DNA of 50,517 bases, taken from assembly GCA_017535865.1 (NCBI GenBank), contig JAFXTM010000079.1:1-50517 (forward strand), given 5' to 3'. The stretch comes from Oscillospiraceae bacterium. Lineage in GTDB: Bacteria; Bacillota; Clostridia; Oscillospirales; Oscillospiraceae. Shown piece after piece: positions 39,047 to 47,511 of this stretch. A program made the translations under genes and the position numbers. The first letter of the stretch is position 1, and each line of letters begins with the position of its first letter. Under the pieces are notes generated by a model. The model searched no databases. It worked only from the letters and a program-made list of their open reading frames with translations, and was not told where the DNA came from.

Positions 39047-39904
39047 ATGAAAAAGACGTTTACCCTGCTGCTCATAATGAGCTTACTGCTCCTGTGCATC
39101 GGCTGCGGCAGGCAGGCAGAAAAACGGAGCGTCCGGGAGATCATTGAGGAGATGGTCGTTGATTACGGCAGCTACGGCGATGAGGCGAATGAACATATCT
39201 GCGCCCTTCTGAAAGAACTGGGGACGGTGGATAAGAATGCCGCCGCGCGCTGGGAGAGCATTATGGCCCTCTGGAAGTCCTCCAATGAGGCACTGACCGT
39301 CAACTATGACGCGCCGGCGGACGGGCTCCCCGATACGGACGAGCTGTGCTTTGTTGTGCTTGGCTTTCAGCTCGCACCGGATGGCAGCATGCGCGATGAG
39401 CTGATCCAGCGGCTCTCTGTCGCGCTGCGCTGTGCGGAGCGGTATCCCAACGCCCTTATCGTCTGCACCGGCGGCGGCACGGCTTCGGAAGACCCCACGG
39501 CCACGGAGGCCGGGCGCATGGCGGCCTGGCTGATCGAGAACGGCATTACCGCGGAGCGGGTGATCGCGGAGGACAAGTCCCTCACCACCGCGCAGAATGC
39601 GATCTACACCTTTGACATCCTTGAATCGCGTTACCCCCGGGTGAAGGAGCTGGTCATCGTCTCCAGCGACTACCACATCGCCACCGGGAATCTTCTTTTC
39701 GGTGCCGAGGCGATCCTGCGTGCGGAGAAGGCGGGCGCCGAGACGGTGAAGGTAGTCTCCAACGCCGCCTGGAAGGCCCCCTCCGGGACCCTCTCGACCA
39801 TGTTCCAGGCCGGAGCGCTGATCGAGCTCTCCGGTGACACGGACACGGCTTTTGCTATTTATTATGATACCTACGACATCCATGAACTGCCGCCCTTAAA
39901 GTGA
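39047..39904 (+). CDS. YdcF-family (DUF218) lipoprotein
   Basis: This 285-residue lipoprotein (lipobox LCIGC, Cys about residue 20) has a helical part and then a DUF218 domain from about 105: LCFVVLGFQLAPDGSMRDEL, VCTGGGTASEDPTATEAG, EDKSLTTAQNAIYTF and IVSSDYHIATGN. It is outside the membrane, unlike the multi-helix relative at 17074. It is followed 3 bases later by a VanX-type dipeptidase, so both may act on wall precursors or fragments. Confidence 0.88.
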   Translation: MKKTFTLLLIMSLLLLCIGCGRQAEKRSVREIIEEMVVDYGSYGDEANEHICALLKELGTVDKNAAARWESIMALWKSSNEALTVNYDAPADGLPDTDELCFVVLGFQLAPDGSMRDELIQRLSVALRCAERYPNALIVCTGGGTASEDPTATEAGRMAAWLIENGITAERVIAEDKSLTTAQNAIYTFDILESRYPRVKELVIVSSDYHIATGNLLFGAEAILRAEKAGAETVKVVSNAAWKAPSGTLSTMFQAGALIELSGDTDTAFAIYYDTYDIHELPPLK

Positions 39905-39907
39905 GAA

Positions 39908-40576
39908 ATGGAGAAAATGAAGACCGCATACAAAAACGACATCACCATGGATTCCTCCGGCTTCGTGCTGCTGGCGGACTATGTGCCGCATATCGTGCAG
40001 GAAATCCGCTACTACTCCACCTATAATTTCATCGGCGAACGCATCGACGGCTATGAGGAGCCCTGCGCGCTCCTGACGAAGGAGGCGGCGCGGGCGCTGA
40101 AAGCCGTCAGCGCCGAGCTGTTCGTGCAGGGCTATCGTCTCAAGATCTTCGACGCCTACCGTCCGGCCTGCGCAGTGAAGCAGTTCGTCCTCTGGGGCAT
40201 CGAGGATCAGGACGTCCGCATGAAGCCCTACTTCTATCCGGAGCTTGAAAAACAGGAGTTGTTCGTCAAAGGCTATATCGCCAGGCAGTCCAGCCACAGC
40301 CGGGGCAGCGCCGTCGATCTGACGCTGCTGGATATGAAAACCGGGAAGGAACTGGATATGGGTAGCCCCTTTGATCTGTTCAGCGAGGTCTCTCATCCGG
40401 ATTACCGCGATATCACGAAGGAGCAGTACGAAAACCGGATGCTCCTGCAGCGGGTGATGGTCCGCAACGGCTTCCAGCCCATTGACTGCGAGTGGTGGCA
40501 CTTCTCCCTGAAGAATGAGCCGTACCCCGACACCTATTTTGCCTTTCCGGTTTCTTCAGCGTATCTGCGGCGCTGA
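39908..40576 (+). CDS. D-Ala-D-Ala dipeptidase (VanX/DdpX family)
   Basis: This 222-residue enzyme, with no signal peptide, should hydrolyse D-Ala-D-Ala in the cytoplasm. Visible motifs are the zinc site SSHSRGSAVDLTL (His130, Asp137), IFDAYRP with the catalytic arginine, and CEWWHF (Glu195, His198). Length fits VanX. Outside vancomycin resistance clusters such enzymes recycle D-Ala from wall turnover. No vanH/vanA ligase is seen, so I do not call resistance. It follows the YdcF lipoprotein by 3 bases. Confidence 0.92.
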   Translation: MEKMKTAYKNDITMDSSGFVLLADYVPHIVQEIRYYSTYNFIGERIDGYEEPCALLTKEAARALKAVSAELFVQGYRLKIFDAYRPACAVKQFVLWGIEDQDVRMKPYFYPELEKQELFVKGYIARQSSHSRGSAVDLTLLDMKTGKELDMGSPFDLFSEVSHPDYRDITKEQYENRMLLQRVMVRNGFQPIDCEWWHFSLKNEPYPDTYFAFPVSSAYLRR

Positions 40577-40594
40577 GCCGCGGCGGAAAGAGAC

Positions 40595-40702
40595 ATGAAA
40601 AAGCCGGTCAATGTGCTGCCGAAGAACGGGCCTCTGGTCGTCCGCGCTGTGGACGAGGGCCGGGGATTCGAACGGCCAACGCTGATGGATAGATGGATAT
40701 GA
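40595..40702 (+). CDS. Possible 35-residue peptide
   Basis: ATG after GGCGGAAAGAGAC opens a short frame (MKKPVNVLPKNGPLVVRAVD, ending TLMDRWI). It is not recognised. A CAGGCC/GGCCTG hairpin follows at 40703-40718. It may be a real small protein or simply the leader of the STAS-kinase gene. Confidence 0.3.
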   Translation: MKKPVNVLPKNGPLVVRAVDEGRGFERPTLMDRWI

Positions 40703-40741
40703 CAGGCCGTGCGGCCTGTTGGCAGGTGGAGGAGACAGAAA

Positions 40742-41944
40742 ATGAAGACGGCAACGGAGAACGGCGGCGTCGTGCTTTTTTTCGAAGGCAGGATCGATTC
40801 AAGCAACGCGGAGACATGGGAACGCGCGATCCGGACTGCCCTGGAAGCGCACCCGGGCTGCACGCCCATCCTCGATTTCGGCGGGCTGGATTACATCTCC
40901 AGCGCGGGGCTCCGGGTCCTGATGAAGCTGTCCAAACAGGCGGGAGAGAAACTCACTGTGCGGGAGGTCTCGCCCGAAGTCTATGAGATTCTGGACATGA
41001 CCGGCTTCACAGTCCTCCTGGATGTCCGGAAGCGGCTGCGCAAGATCGATGTGGAAGGCTGCGAAGTCATCGGGCGCGGAGCTTACGGTACGGTCTACAG
41101 GATCGATGCGGATACGATCGTCAAGGTCTATGAGACACCCAACGCCGTGAATATGATCCGAAACGAGCAGAAGATGGCCAAGTATGCCTTTCTCAAGGGG
41201 ATCCCGACGGCTATCTCCTACGATATCGTGCGCGTGGGAGAGCATTACGGCTCTGTTTTTGAGTTGGTAAAGGCCCGGACCTTTAACGATCTGCTCGTCC
41301 GGGAGCCGGAGCGGGCCGACACGCTGATGCGGCAATACGCCGAGGTCATCCGCCGGGTGCATGCCGTCACCGCCGAAGCGGGAGAGCTGCGCGACGCCAG
41401 GAGGATGTTCCTGCAATACCTGGACGAAGTCGTCTCCGTGCTGCCGGAGGCGGAAGCGGCAAAGCTTCGGGCACTGCTGGCGGCCATGCCGGAAAACCTG
41501 CACCTGATCCACGGGGACATCCACATGAAAAACGTTATGCTGTCGGACGGCGAACCCCTGCTGATCGACATGGATACGCTGAGCGTCGGCGATCCCGTGT
41601 TTGATTTTGCGGGGCTGATCAACGCTTATGAGCTGTTCGAGGAGGACGAGCCTGGCAACACCATGCAATTCATGGGCATTCCCCCGGAGCTCGGCAGAAC
41701 GGTGTGGAGGAAAGTCCTGGAATACTATCTGGATTCGCCGGACGCGGCCGCGCTCCGGTCGGCCGAGGACAAGGTCAGGCTTGCCGGCAGCCTGCGTTTC
41801 CTGGATCTGGTATATGCCCAACGCGTGGGAGATCCGGCCCTGAGGAGCATACGGACGGAGCATACCGTCCGGAATATGACGGAACTGCTTGCCCGCGTCG
41901 ACGACCTGAGCCTCACGCCCCGGCGGGACGAAGCGGCCGTATAA
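40742..41944 (+). CDS. STAS domain fused to aminoglycoside-phosphotransferase-like kinase
   Basis: This 400-residue cytoplasmic fusion starts at the ATG after GGAGGAGACAGAAA. Residues 1-100 are a STAS domain with DFGGLDYISSAGLRVL (Ser53/Ser54). From about 110 comes a small-molecule kinase fold: VIGRGAYGTVYRID with the ATP loop, IVKVYE with the lysine, IHGDIHMKNVM with catalytic Asp259 and LLIDMDTLSVGDP for metal. The kinase half resembles APH/choline-kinase-like proteins (TIGR02172 type). Fusion suggests that the kinase acts on, or is controlled by, the partner-switching proteins upstream. It is unlikely to be an antibiotic resistance enzyme. Confidence 0.85.
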   Translation: MKTATENGGVVLFFEGRIDSSNAETWERAIRTALEAHPGCTPILDFGGLDYISSAGLRVLMKLSKQAGEKLTVREVSPEVYEILDMTGFTVLLDVRKRLRKIDVEGCEVIGRGAYGTVYRIDADTIVKVYETPNAVNMIRNEQKMAKYAFLKGIPTAISYDIVRVGEHYGSVFELVKARTFNDLLVREPERADTLMRQYAEVIRRVHAVTAEAGELRDARRMFLQYLDEVVSVLPEAEAAKLRALLAAMPENLHLIHGDIHMKNVMLSDGEPLLIDMDTLSVGDPVFDFAGLINAYELFEEDEPGNTMQFMGIPPELGRTVWRKVLEYYLDSPDAAALRSAEDKVRLAGSLRFLDLVYAQRVGDPALRSIRTEHTVRNMTELLARVDDLSLTPRRDEAAV

Positions 41945-41989
41945 GCTTCTGCTGTCCATGCAATCGACAGGAAAAACGGAGGAAATGAA

Positions 41990-43486
41990 ATGTTTGAAAG
42001 AAAGATGTTTCGACCGGATATGCTCCAATGCGTCCTGTGTGCCGATGCGCCCTGTACCGAGGCCTGCGGAAAGCTCGACTGCGCGGCGATGCTGCGCAGC
42101 ATCTGGTTTGACGATGAAAAGGCTGCTGGCTCCCGCTTCCCGGCATCCGATCCCTGTGCGGCCTGCGCCGCCCCCTGCGAGGCTGCCTGTGTCCGCGCGC
42201 ATGCGGTACCGATCCGCAGACTGATGATGCGGCTGCACGACGAGGTGAAGCCGGAACTGGAGATTCCTCTGCCGGAGGACGAAGATCGGCTGCGGACCGA
42301 ACTGTGCGGCGTGCCGCTGGAAAACCCCTTCCTGCTCTCTTCCTCGGTCGTAGCCAGCACCTACGACATGTGCGCCCGCGCCTTTGAGTCCGGCTGGGCG
42401 GGCGTCGCCTTCAAAACGATCTGCTCCTTTGAAATCCACGAGGCCTCGCCCCGTTTCTCCGCCATTACCGGCGACAACGGCAGCATCATCGGTTTCAAGA
42501 ACATCGAGCAGCTCTCCGACCACAGCGTGGCGGAGAACATGGAGATCTTCCGGCGGCTGAAGGAAAAGTATCCGACCAAGTTCATCCTGGCCTCCATCAT
42601 GGGACAGAACGAGGCGGAGTGGGAGGCGCTGGCGCGCGCCTGCGAGGAAAACGGCGCGGATGCGATCGAGCTGAACTTCTCCTGCCCGAACATGGCCGAC
42701 GGCGGTCTCGGTTCGGACATCGGCCAGGTGCCGGAGCTGGTGGAACGCTTCACCGCCGCGGCACGGCGCGGCGCAAGGATCCCCATCCTTGCAAAGCTCA
42801 CGCCGAACGTGGCGGTGATGAGCCCCGCGGCGGAGGCGGCCAAACGCGGCGGCGCGGACGGGATCGCGGCCATCAACACCATCAAGAGCATCATCGGGGT
42901 CAATCCCCACACCTACGTCTCCGCGCCCGCGGTCCACGGCATGTCCGCCGTGGGCGGCTACAGCGGCAACGCCGTCAAGCCCATCGCCCTGCGCTTCATC
43001 GCGGAACTCGGACAGAATCCGGCGCTCGCCGGGATGCATATCAGCGGCATGGGCGGTGTGGAGAACTGGTCCGACGCGCTCGAGTTCATTCTCCTCGGCG
43101 CAGGGAGCATACAGGTCACAACGGCGGTGATGCAGTACGGTTACCGCATCATCGACGATCTCAAAGCGGGACTGAACCTCTATCTCGCGGAGAAAGGCTT
43201 TGCCAGCGTGGACGAAGCGCGCGGCCTCGCGCTGGACTCCGTCAGCGCTACGACGGATGTGCTGGAGCGCGACACGGTCGTGTTTCCGAAATTCCGCCGG
43301 GAGAAGTGCATCGGCTGCGGGCGCTGCGCCGTCTCCTGCGCCGACGGCGGCCATCAGGCCATCCGGCTCGGTAAGGACCGCAAGCCCATCCTGGACGGAA
43401 AAAAGTGCGTCGGCTGCCACCTCTGTGTGCTGGTCTGCCCGGAACGGGCGATCGGCTCCGCCCGAAAGAGGATCACGCGGGAATAA
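41990..43486 (+). CDS. PreA-like NAD-dependent dihydropyrimidine dehydrogenase subunit
   Basis: This 498-residue protein has a Cys-rich N-terminus (about 14-70: CVLCADAPCTEACGK, CAACAAPCEAAC) like the iron-sulfur helical domain of PreT, then a dihydroorotate-dehydrogenase-like FMN barrel (about 95-400; NFSCPNMADGGLGSDIGQ holds the active-site cysteine) and two C-terminal [4Fe-4S] motifs (CIGCGRCAVSC, CVGCHLCVLVCPE). It should reduce or oxidise pyrimidines such as uracil and thymine. A separate PreT partner is not in the window. The NCS2 permease at 37688 could supply substrate. Confidence 0.88.
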   Translation: MFERKMFRPDMLQCVLCADAPCTEACGKLDCAAMLRSIWFDDEKAAGSRFPASDPCAACAAPCEAACVRAHAVPIRRLMMRLHDEVKPELEIPLPEDEDRLRTELCGVPLENPFLLSSSVVASTYDMCARAFESGWAGVAFKTICSFEIHEASPRFSAITGDNGSIIGFKNIEQLSDHSVAENMEIFRRLKEKYPTKFILASIMGQNEAEWEALARACEENGADAIELNFSCPNMADGGLGSDIGQVPELVERFTAAARRGARIPILAKLTPNVAVMSPAAEAAKRGGADGIAAINTIKSIIGVNPHTYVSAPAVHGMSAVGGYSGNAVKPIALRFIAELGQNPALAGMHISGMGGVENWSDALEFILLGAGSIQVTTAVMQYGYRIIDDLKAGLNLYLAEKGFASVDEARGLALDSVSATTDVLERDTVVFPKFRREKCIGCGRCAVSCADGGHQAIRLGKDRKPILDGKKCVGCHLCVLVCPERAIGSARKRITRE

Positions 43487-43634
43487 AGGTAAAAAATCAA
43501 ACCGATACCGGAGTCTGTTTTCGGCGTTTCCCGGCCTTCGGACAGACCGTGTGCCGGCATTCTTCGTATCGAAGGGGATAAGCTTCATCGTTTAGTTTGG
43601 CCATGTGTTTGCCGCAAAACGGCCGATTTCAAAA

Positions 43635-43680
43635 CACCCCGGCGGGAGGGCCCATCATGATGGACCCTCCCGCCGGGGTG
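43635..43680 (-). terminator. Strong terminator hairpin
   Basis: A perfect 16-bp stem (CACCCCGGCGGGAGGG with its complement, loop of 14) is followed on the minus strand by TTTT. It ends the XRE gene and may also stop transcription from the PreA side. The rest of the 43487-43746 gap shows nothing else. Confidence 0.75.
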
Positions 43681-43746
43681 CTTGTCATACCAAGGCTCGG
43701 TTTGGCAGCAGAACGGCAGCGGAAATCGGGGCGGCAGAGAGAGGAT

Positions 43747-44502
43747 CTATGCGTCCATATAGTACGTATGCACTTTCCATTCTCCCTCCTGCTTGACGAA
43801 CTCAATGGTCAGGTAAATAAAGGAATCCGGATAGTCCGGGTTTCTGAACTCAATGGAGATCACTTTTACGCCGTCGGCCTTCTCCGTGGAGATCGAATCG
43901 ACCCCTTTGACATAGTAGGCGCTGATTCCCTCCCATGGACTGACGCTCTTGGGATTGCCGGTAAAATCGGAGGAAAGAAACGCCCCGACCGCGTCAACAT
44001 CCCGAGCAAAATATGCCTCCGCAAATGCACACGATAATGCAAAGATTCTTTCCCGGTCTGCTTCTGTGGTAAAAACCTCATTCTCTTTTGAAGCAGCGTC
44101 CTCGACGAAGGAGTTTTCGACCGCGCCTTGATCCAAACCGACAGTTTCATCCGGTTTCTGTCTTTTCAGCACGATGAAGACAATACAGACAGCAACGATA
44201 AGGATTGCAGATACCAGAATCAAAATCTTTCGTTTCTTTTTTTTCTTACGCGGTCCTGCTGCTGTCCTCTCTTGTGAAAAGGCGTCTGCCTCCGCGGACG
44301 AATTCAAAGAGTCTGACATCAAATCGTCCAATGAAACATGCAGCTCTTCCGAGATGCGCAGCAGCATTTTTGCTTCGGGGAGGCAGATCCCCTGTTCCCA
44401 TTTTGATATTGCCTGCCTGCTGACATTTAACGCTTCCGCAAGCTTTTCTTGTGACAGGTACCTTTCTTTTCTTATTCTTTTCAGATTATCCGGCAAAGAC
44501 AT
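43747..44502 (-). CDS. XRE-family transcriptional regulator with membrane anchor
   Basis: This 251-residue protein has an N-terminal Cro/cI helix-turn-helix (LSQEKLAEALNVSRQAISKW, EQG), a Lys/Arg-rich linker, one membrane helix (about 93-112) and an extracytoplasmic domain (about 125-251) with an NTF2-like look (FAEAYFARDVDAVGAFLSSD). It can bind DNA while sensing outside the membrane. Targets are unknown. It has its own promoter and terminator. Codon use and AT-rich patches differ from the plus-strand locus. Confidence 0.87.
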   Translation of the reverse strand: MSLPDNLKRIRKERYLSQEKLAEALNVSRQAISKWEQGICLPEAKMLLRISEELHVSLDDLMSDSLNSSAEADAFSQERTAAGPRKKKKKRKILILVSAILIVAVCIVFIVLKRQKPDETVGLDQGAVENSFVEDAASKENEVFTTEADRERIFALSCAFAEAYFARDVDAVGAFLSSDFTGNPKSVSPWEGISAYYVKGVDSISTEKADGVKVISIEFRNPDYPDSFIYLTIEFVKQEGEWKVHTYYMDA

Positions 44503-44551
44503 GAGAACATCCCTCTTTCAAACAGATGGAAAAAGGATAACATCCCTCAAG

Positions 44552-44579
44552 ATAATAAGCCACCAACCTTCTTTCGCAA
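44552..44579 (-). promoter_or_regulatory. Promoter of the XRE regulator
   Basis: Minus-strand TTGCGA and TATTAT are 16 bases apart. An inverted repeat GCAAC-CGGAA-GTTGC lies just upstream and may be an operator. Confidence 0.6.
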
Positions 44580-44632
44580 TCACGCAACCGGAAGTTGCAA
44601 TGGGCATAATCTGATCGCTCACAAACCTGGTC

Positions 44633-45184
44633 CTATCGTTCGGATTTCAACCGGGCATACCAGCACGCGTCGCATATTCCCTGATTGTTTCTGTCGGAAC
44701 TGCGCATCGTGCCCTCGTATTTCATCCCGCATTTCTTCATGACCATGCCGGAATGCGGGTTTCTCGGGTCGTGTCGGCTCTCGATGCGATTGGCCCCCAC
44801 CTGATCAAAGAAGAACGCCATCACAGCCTTCAGCGCTTCGGACATGATCCCCCGATGCCACCAAGTTCTCCCAAGGCAATAGCCGATGTGTACCATGGAG
44901 ATATCGTCGTTCAGGTATACAGCCGAAATGTTTCCGATCGGTTCGCTTCCGTTTTCTTTCAGCACGATCGCCCACTGGTAGTAGTTCTCACGCGGGTAGA
45001 ATGAAATCCAGTCTTCCAGCACGGCTCTGCTGGTATCCGTGCTTGTATGAGCCGGCCAGGTCAGGTATTTCGTCACCTCGGGATCGGACGCCCAGTTTTC
45101 AAACATGGCTTCGGCGTCTTCGATCACGAATCTTCTCAGTACCAGTCTTTCTGTTTCCAGTCGCTGTGTTCCGCAGTGCCGCAT
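44633..45184 (-). CDS. GNAT family acetyltransferase (RimJ/RimL-like)
   Basis: This 183-residue acetyltransferase has the RimJ/RimL-type signature: LETERLVLRRFVIEDAEAMF at the start, YLTWPAHTS, IGYCLGRTWWHRGIMSEALK for acetyl-CoA binding and GMVMKKCGMKYEGTMR near the end. I start at the ATG 8 bases after GGAGG; the GTG three codons earlier overlaps the ribosome binding site. It is intracellular; the acceptor could be a protein N-terminus or a small amine. It follows the nitrilase with about 34 bases between and may share its transcript. Confidence 0.88.
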   Translation of the reverse strand: MRHCGTQRLETERLVLRRFVIEDAEAMFENWASDPEVTKYLTWPAHTSTDTSRAVLEDWISFYPRENYYQWAIVLKENGSEPIGNISAVYLNDDISMVHIGYCLGRTWWHRGIMSEALKAVMAFFFDQVGANRIESRHDPRNPHSGMVMKKCGMKYEGTMRSSDRNNQGICDACWYARLKSER

Positions 45185-45218
45185 GCGTCTCACCTCCGCA
45201 GGATTCGTCCCGCCTTCG

Positions 45219-46157
45219 TCACGGCGTTCCGGTATACGCCTCGTCCTTTACGAGCAGCTCGAGCACGTCCGGTCTCGCGTAATGCCCGATCGCATCGTGC
45301 TCCATCCGGCTGGCCGCCGCCATCTGCATGTCCAGTTCCGCGTAAATGATCGTCTCTTCCTCCCATACCGGCTCGGTCAGGTAGTGGCCGTACGGGTCCA
45401 CGATGCAGCTTCCGCCGCGGCACACCATATCCGGCAGCCCCGCGACGTCTTCCCAGGTCTCCAGATCCCTCGGATAGGAGGACTTCCGGACGAGCATGTC
45501 GCTGTTGAGGAAAAAGCACTTGCCCTCGATCGCGATATGGCGGATCGTCGCCTGCCACTCGGGATTGTCGTTCGTGTTCGGCGAGATGTACAGGGTGACG
45601 CCCTTGTTGTACAGCGCGACCCTGGCCAGGGGCATGTAGCTCTCCCAACAGATCAGGCTCCCGGCCGGACCCCAGGGCGTGTCCATCACGGGGAAATAAT
45701 CCCGGTTGGCGTCGCCCCACACCAGTCTTTCCGAGCCCGTGGGCTTCAGCTTGCGGTGGATCTGACAAGTCCCGTCGGGGCGGATCAGGGCGTTGCTGTT
45801 GTACAGGGTCCCGCTGACCGCATCCCGCTCGGAAAAGCCGACGCTGAGATAGACCTTTCTCTCCTTCGCCGCCGCAGCCAGGCTCTCCAGTTCCGGTCCT
45901 CCCGCGACGAGCGAGGCGTCGTAATAGCGCTTCCAGTCTCTCCGGCCCTTTTCGCTCCGCTTCCCCATACTGAACCCGAAATTCATGCCGATCGGATAGC
46001 CCGGTATGAAGAGCTCCGGAAAAACGATCAGCTCCGCGCCCGCGGAGGCCGCCTCTTCCAAATAACGCAGCGTTTTCCGCAGGCCCGCCGCCGCGTCGAA
46101 CATGACCGGCTCCGCCTGGACCAGGGCCACCCGGCAGGTATCCGCAATCTGTTTCAT
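45219..46157 (-). CDS. Nitrilase
   Basis: This 312-residue carbon-nitrogen hydrolase has the Glu-Lys-Cys triad: VFPELFIPGYP, HRKLKPTGSERLVWG and SLICWESYMPLAR. The sequence around the Lys (LKPTxxERxxWG) and Cys (CWE) is that of true nitrilases and cyanide hydratases and not of amidases, so it should convert nitriles to acids and ammonia. Length fits. It faces away from the gene at 46381, with separate promoters in the 223-base gap. A GNAT gene follows. Confidence 0.92.
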   Translation of the reverse strand: MKQIADTCRVALVQAEPVMFDAAAGLRKTLRYLEEAASAGAELIVFPELFIPGYPIGMNFGFSMGKRSEKGRRDWKRYYDASLVAGGPELESLAAAAKERKVYLSVGFSERDAVSGTLYNSNALIRPDGTCQIHRKLKPTGSERLVWGDANRDYFPVMDTPWGPAGSLICWESYMPLARVALYNKGVTLYISPNTNDNPEWQATIRHIAIEGKCFFLNSDMLVRKSSYPRDLETWEDVAGLPDMVCRGGSCIVDPYGHYLTEPVWEEETIIYAELDMQMAAASRMEHDAIGHYARPDVLELLVKDEAYTGTP

Positions 46158-46213
46158 TCCGCACGCTCCTTTTCCGTCCCGCCCGGTCCCGCTTTTGTCC
46201 GGACTGCGGAATC

Positions 46214-46242
46214 AGTATACAACAGCCGCCGTCGTTTTTCCA
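46214..46242 (-). promoter_or_regulatory. Promoter of the nitrilase gene
   Basis: Minus-strand TGGAAA and TATACT are separated by 17 bases. Confidence 0.6.
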
Positions 46243-46281
46243 GAACAAATAATCGGCGCCGCGCGGGCCGTATTCTGCGCC

Positions 46282-46310
46282 TTGATGAAACCGGAAACGT
46301 ATGGTATGAT
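46282..46310 (+). promoter_or_regulatory. Promoter of the 46381 gene
   Basis: TTGATG and TATGAT are separated by 17 bases, and TGG before the -10 makes it extended. Confidence 0.7.
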
Positions 46311-46380
46311 AAGAAAAACGGGGCAGCGTGAAACACTGTCTGCGGGGCGCCGCCCCGCCGCCACGACAAGGAGTGATTCG

Positions 46381-47424
46381 ATGAAAGCGACAAAAAAAGT
46401 GATCGCCCATCTGGAAAAATGCTATGCGGTCGGCACCTTCCGCTACGACGGGGCGGATCATCTCATCACCGCCGCCGAGAAAGCGGATCCGTGTTACGGC
46501 TTTGATCTGCAGGGCAGGCTGTGCGATACCTTCTGGGAAGCCCCGGGCGGCGTCATGACCGTGACGCAGGTCCCCGGCCAGCCCATCCTGATGGCGACGC
46601 AGCGCTTCTATTCGCCCGACGACTCCGCCTCGGCCAGGATCGTCTATTACCGGCGGATCGACGGCGTCTGGCAGTGCGAGCTGCTCTGCGAGCTGCCCTT
46701 TGTGCACCGCTTCGGCGTGCTCGAGCGCGCGGGCCGGTATTACCTGATCGCCTGCACGCTCAAATCCGCCCACGCATTCGAGCATGACTGGACCTGCCCC
46801 GGCCGCGTCTGGGTCGCGCCGTTTCCGGAGGACATCACCCGGTACAACGCGGAGAATCCGCTCCCGCTCACGCCGCTGCTCAGCGGTCTGTACAAAAACC
46901 ACGGCTTTGAGATCTGTCGCGAGGACGGGTACAGCTTTGCCGCGGTCGCCTGCGAGAACGGTGTTTACAAGATCGTGCCGCCCGAGACGCCGGAGGGCGC
47001 ATGGAGCTGGGAGCAGCTGCTGGACACCCCTGCCAGCGATGTCCTGTATCTGGACTTTGACGGCGACGGCGAGCGTGAGCTGCTGGTGCTCTCCCCCTTC
47101 CACGGCGATACGCTGACGATTTATAAAAAGCGCGACGGTCGCTTTACGGAGGTCTACCGCCACCCGAAGCCCCTGCCCTTCCTGCACGCCATCTGGGGCG
47201 CGGAGATCGGCGGCCGCACCTATGGTTTCATCGGCAACCGCGACGGAAGCCGCGATTTCTTCGCCATCTACTGGAACGGGACAGACTATGTCTTTGACAT
47301 GCTCGACCAGGGCGCCGGTGCGGCCAACGTCCTGCACTTTCGGGCGGACGGGAAAGACAAACTGCTGGCGGCCAACCGCGAGACGGACGAAGTCGCCGTC
47401 TATACGCTGGACGCGGAGGCCTGA
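46381..47424 (+). CDS. Beta-propeller-like protein of unknown function
   Basis: This 347-residue protein starts at the ATG after AAGGAGTGATTCG. It is made of repeated beta units with Trp and Gly-Asp turns; VLYLDFDGDGERELLVLSPF resembles an FG-GAP/VCBS calcium-binding repeat. No signal peptide, so it is cytoplasmic. I do not recognise a specific family or catalytic site. It is a single gene with its own promoter and a strong terminator. Confidence 0.8.
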   Translation: MKATKKVIAHLEKCYAVGTFRYDGADHLITAAEKADPCYGFDLQGRLCDTFWEAPGGVMTVTQVPGQPILMATQRFYSPDDSASARIVYYRRIDGVWQCELLCELPFVHRFGVLERAGRYYLIACTLKSAHAFEHDWTCPGRVWVAPFPEDITRYNAENPLPLTPLLSGLYKNHGFEICREDGYSFAAVACENGVYKIVPPETPEGAWSWEQLLDTPASDVLYLDFDGDGERELLVLSPFHGDTLTIYKKRDGRFTEVYRHPKPLPFLHAIWGAEIGGRTYGFIGNRDGSRDFFAIYWNGTDYVFDMLDQGAGAANVLHFRADGKDKLLAANRETDEVAVYTLDAEA

Positions 47425-47450
47425 GCAAAAGCGCACGTCCTCCGCCGTCA

Positions 47451-47498
47451 CCGACGAGAGCGGCCCCCGATGGGGGCCGCTCTCGTCGGTCTTTTTTT
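47451..47498 (+). terminator. Rho-independent terminator
   Basis: An 18-bp stem (47451-47468 with 47472-47489, loop GAT) is followed by TCTTTTTTT. Confidence 0.92.
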
Positions 47499-47511
47499 GT
47501 CGTACGAGCCG

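Noticed and set aside
40657-40680. A tRNA T-arm-like string (reverse complement contains GTTCGAATCCCC).
   Set aside because: The flanking bases do not form the 5-bp T stem and no anticodon or acceptor stem is found on either strand.
40742-41944. Aminoglycoside resistance phosphotransferase.
   Set aside because: The kinase fold is of the broad APH-like type and is fused to a STAS domain next to partner-switching genes.
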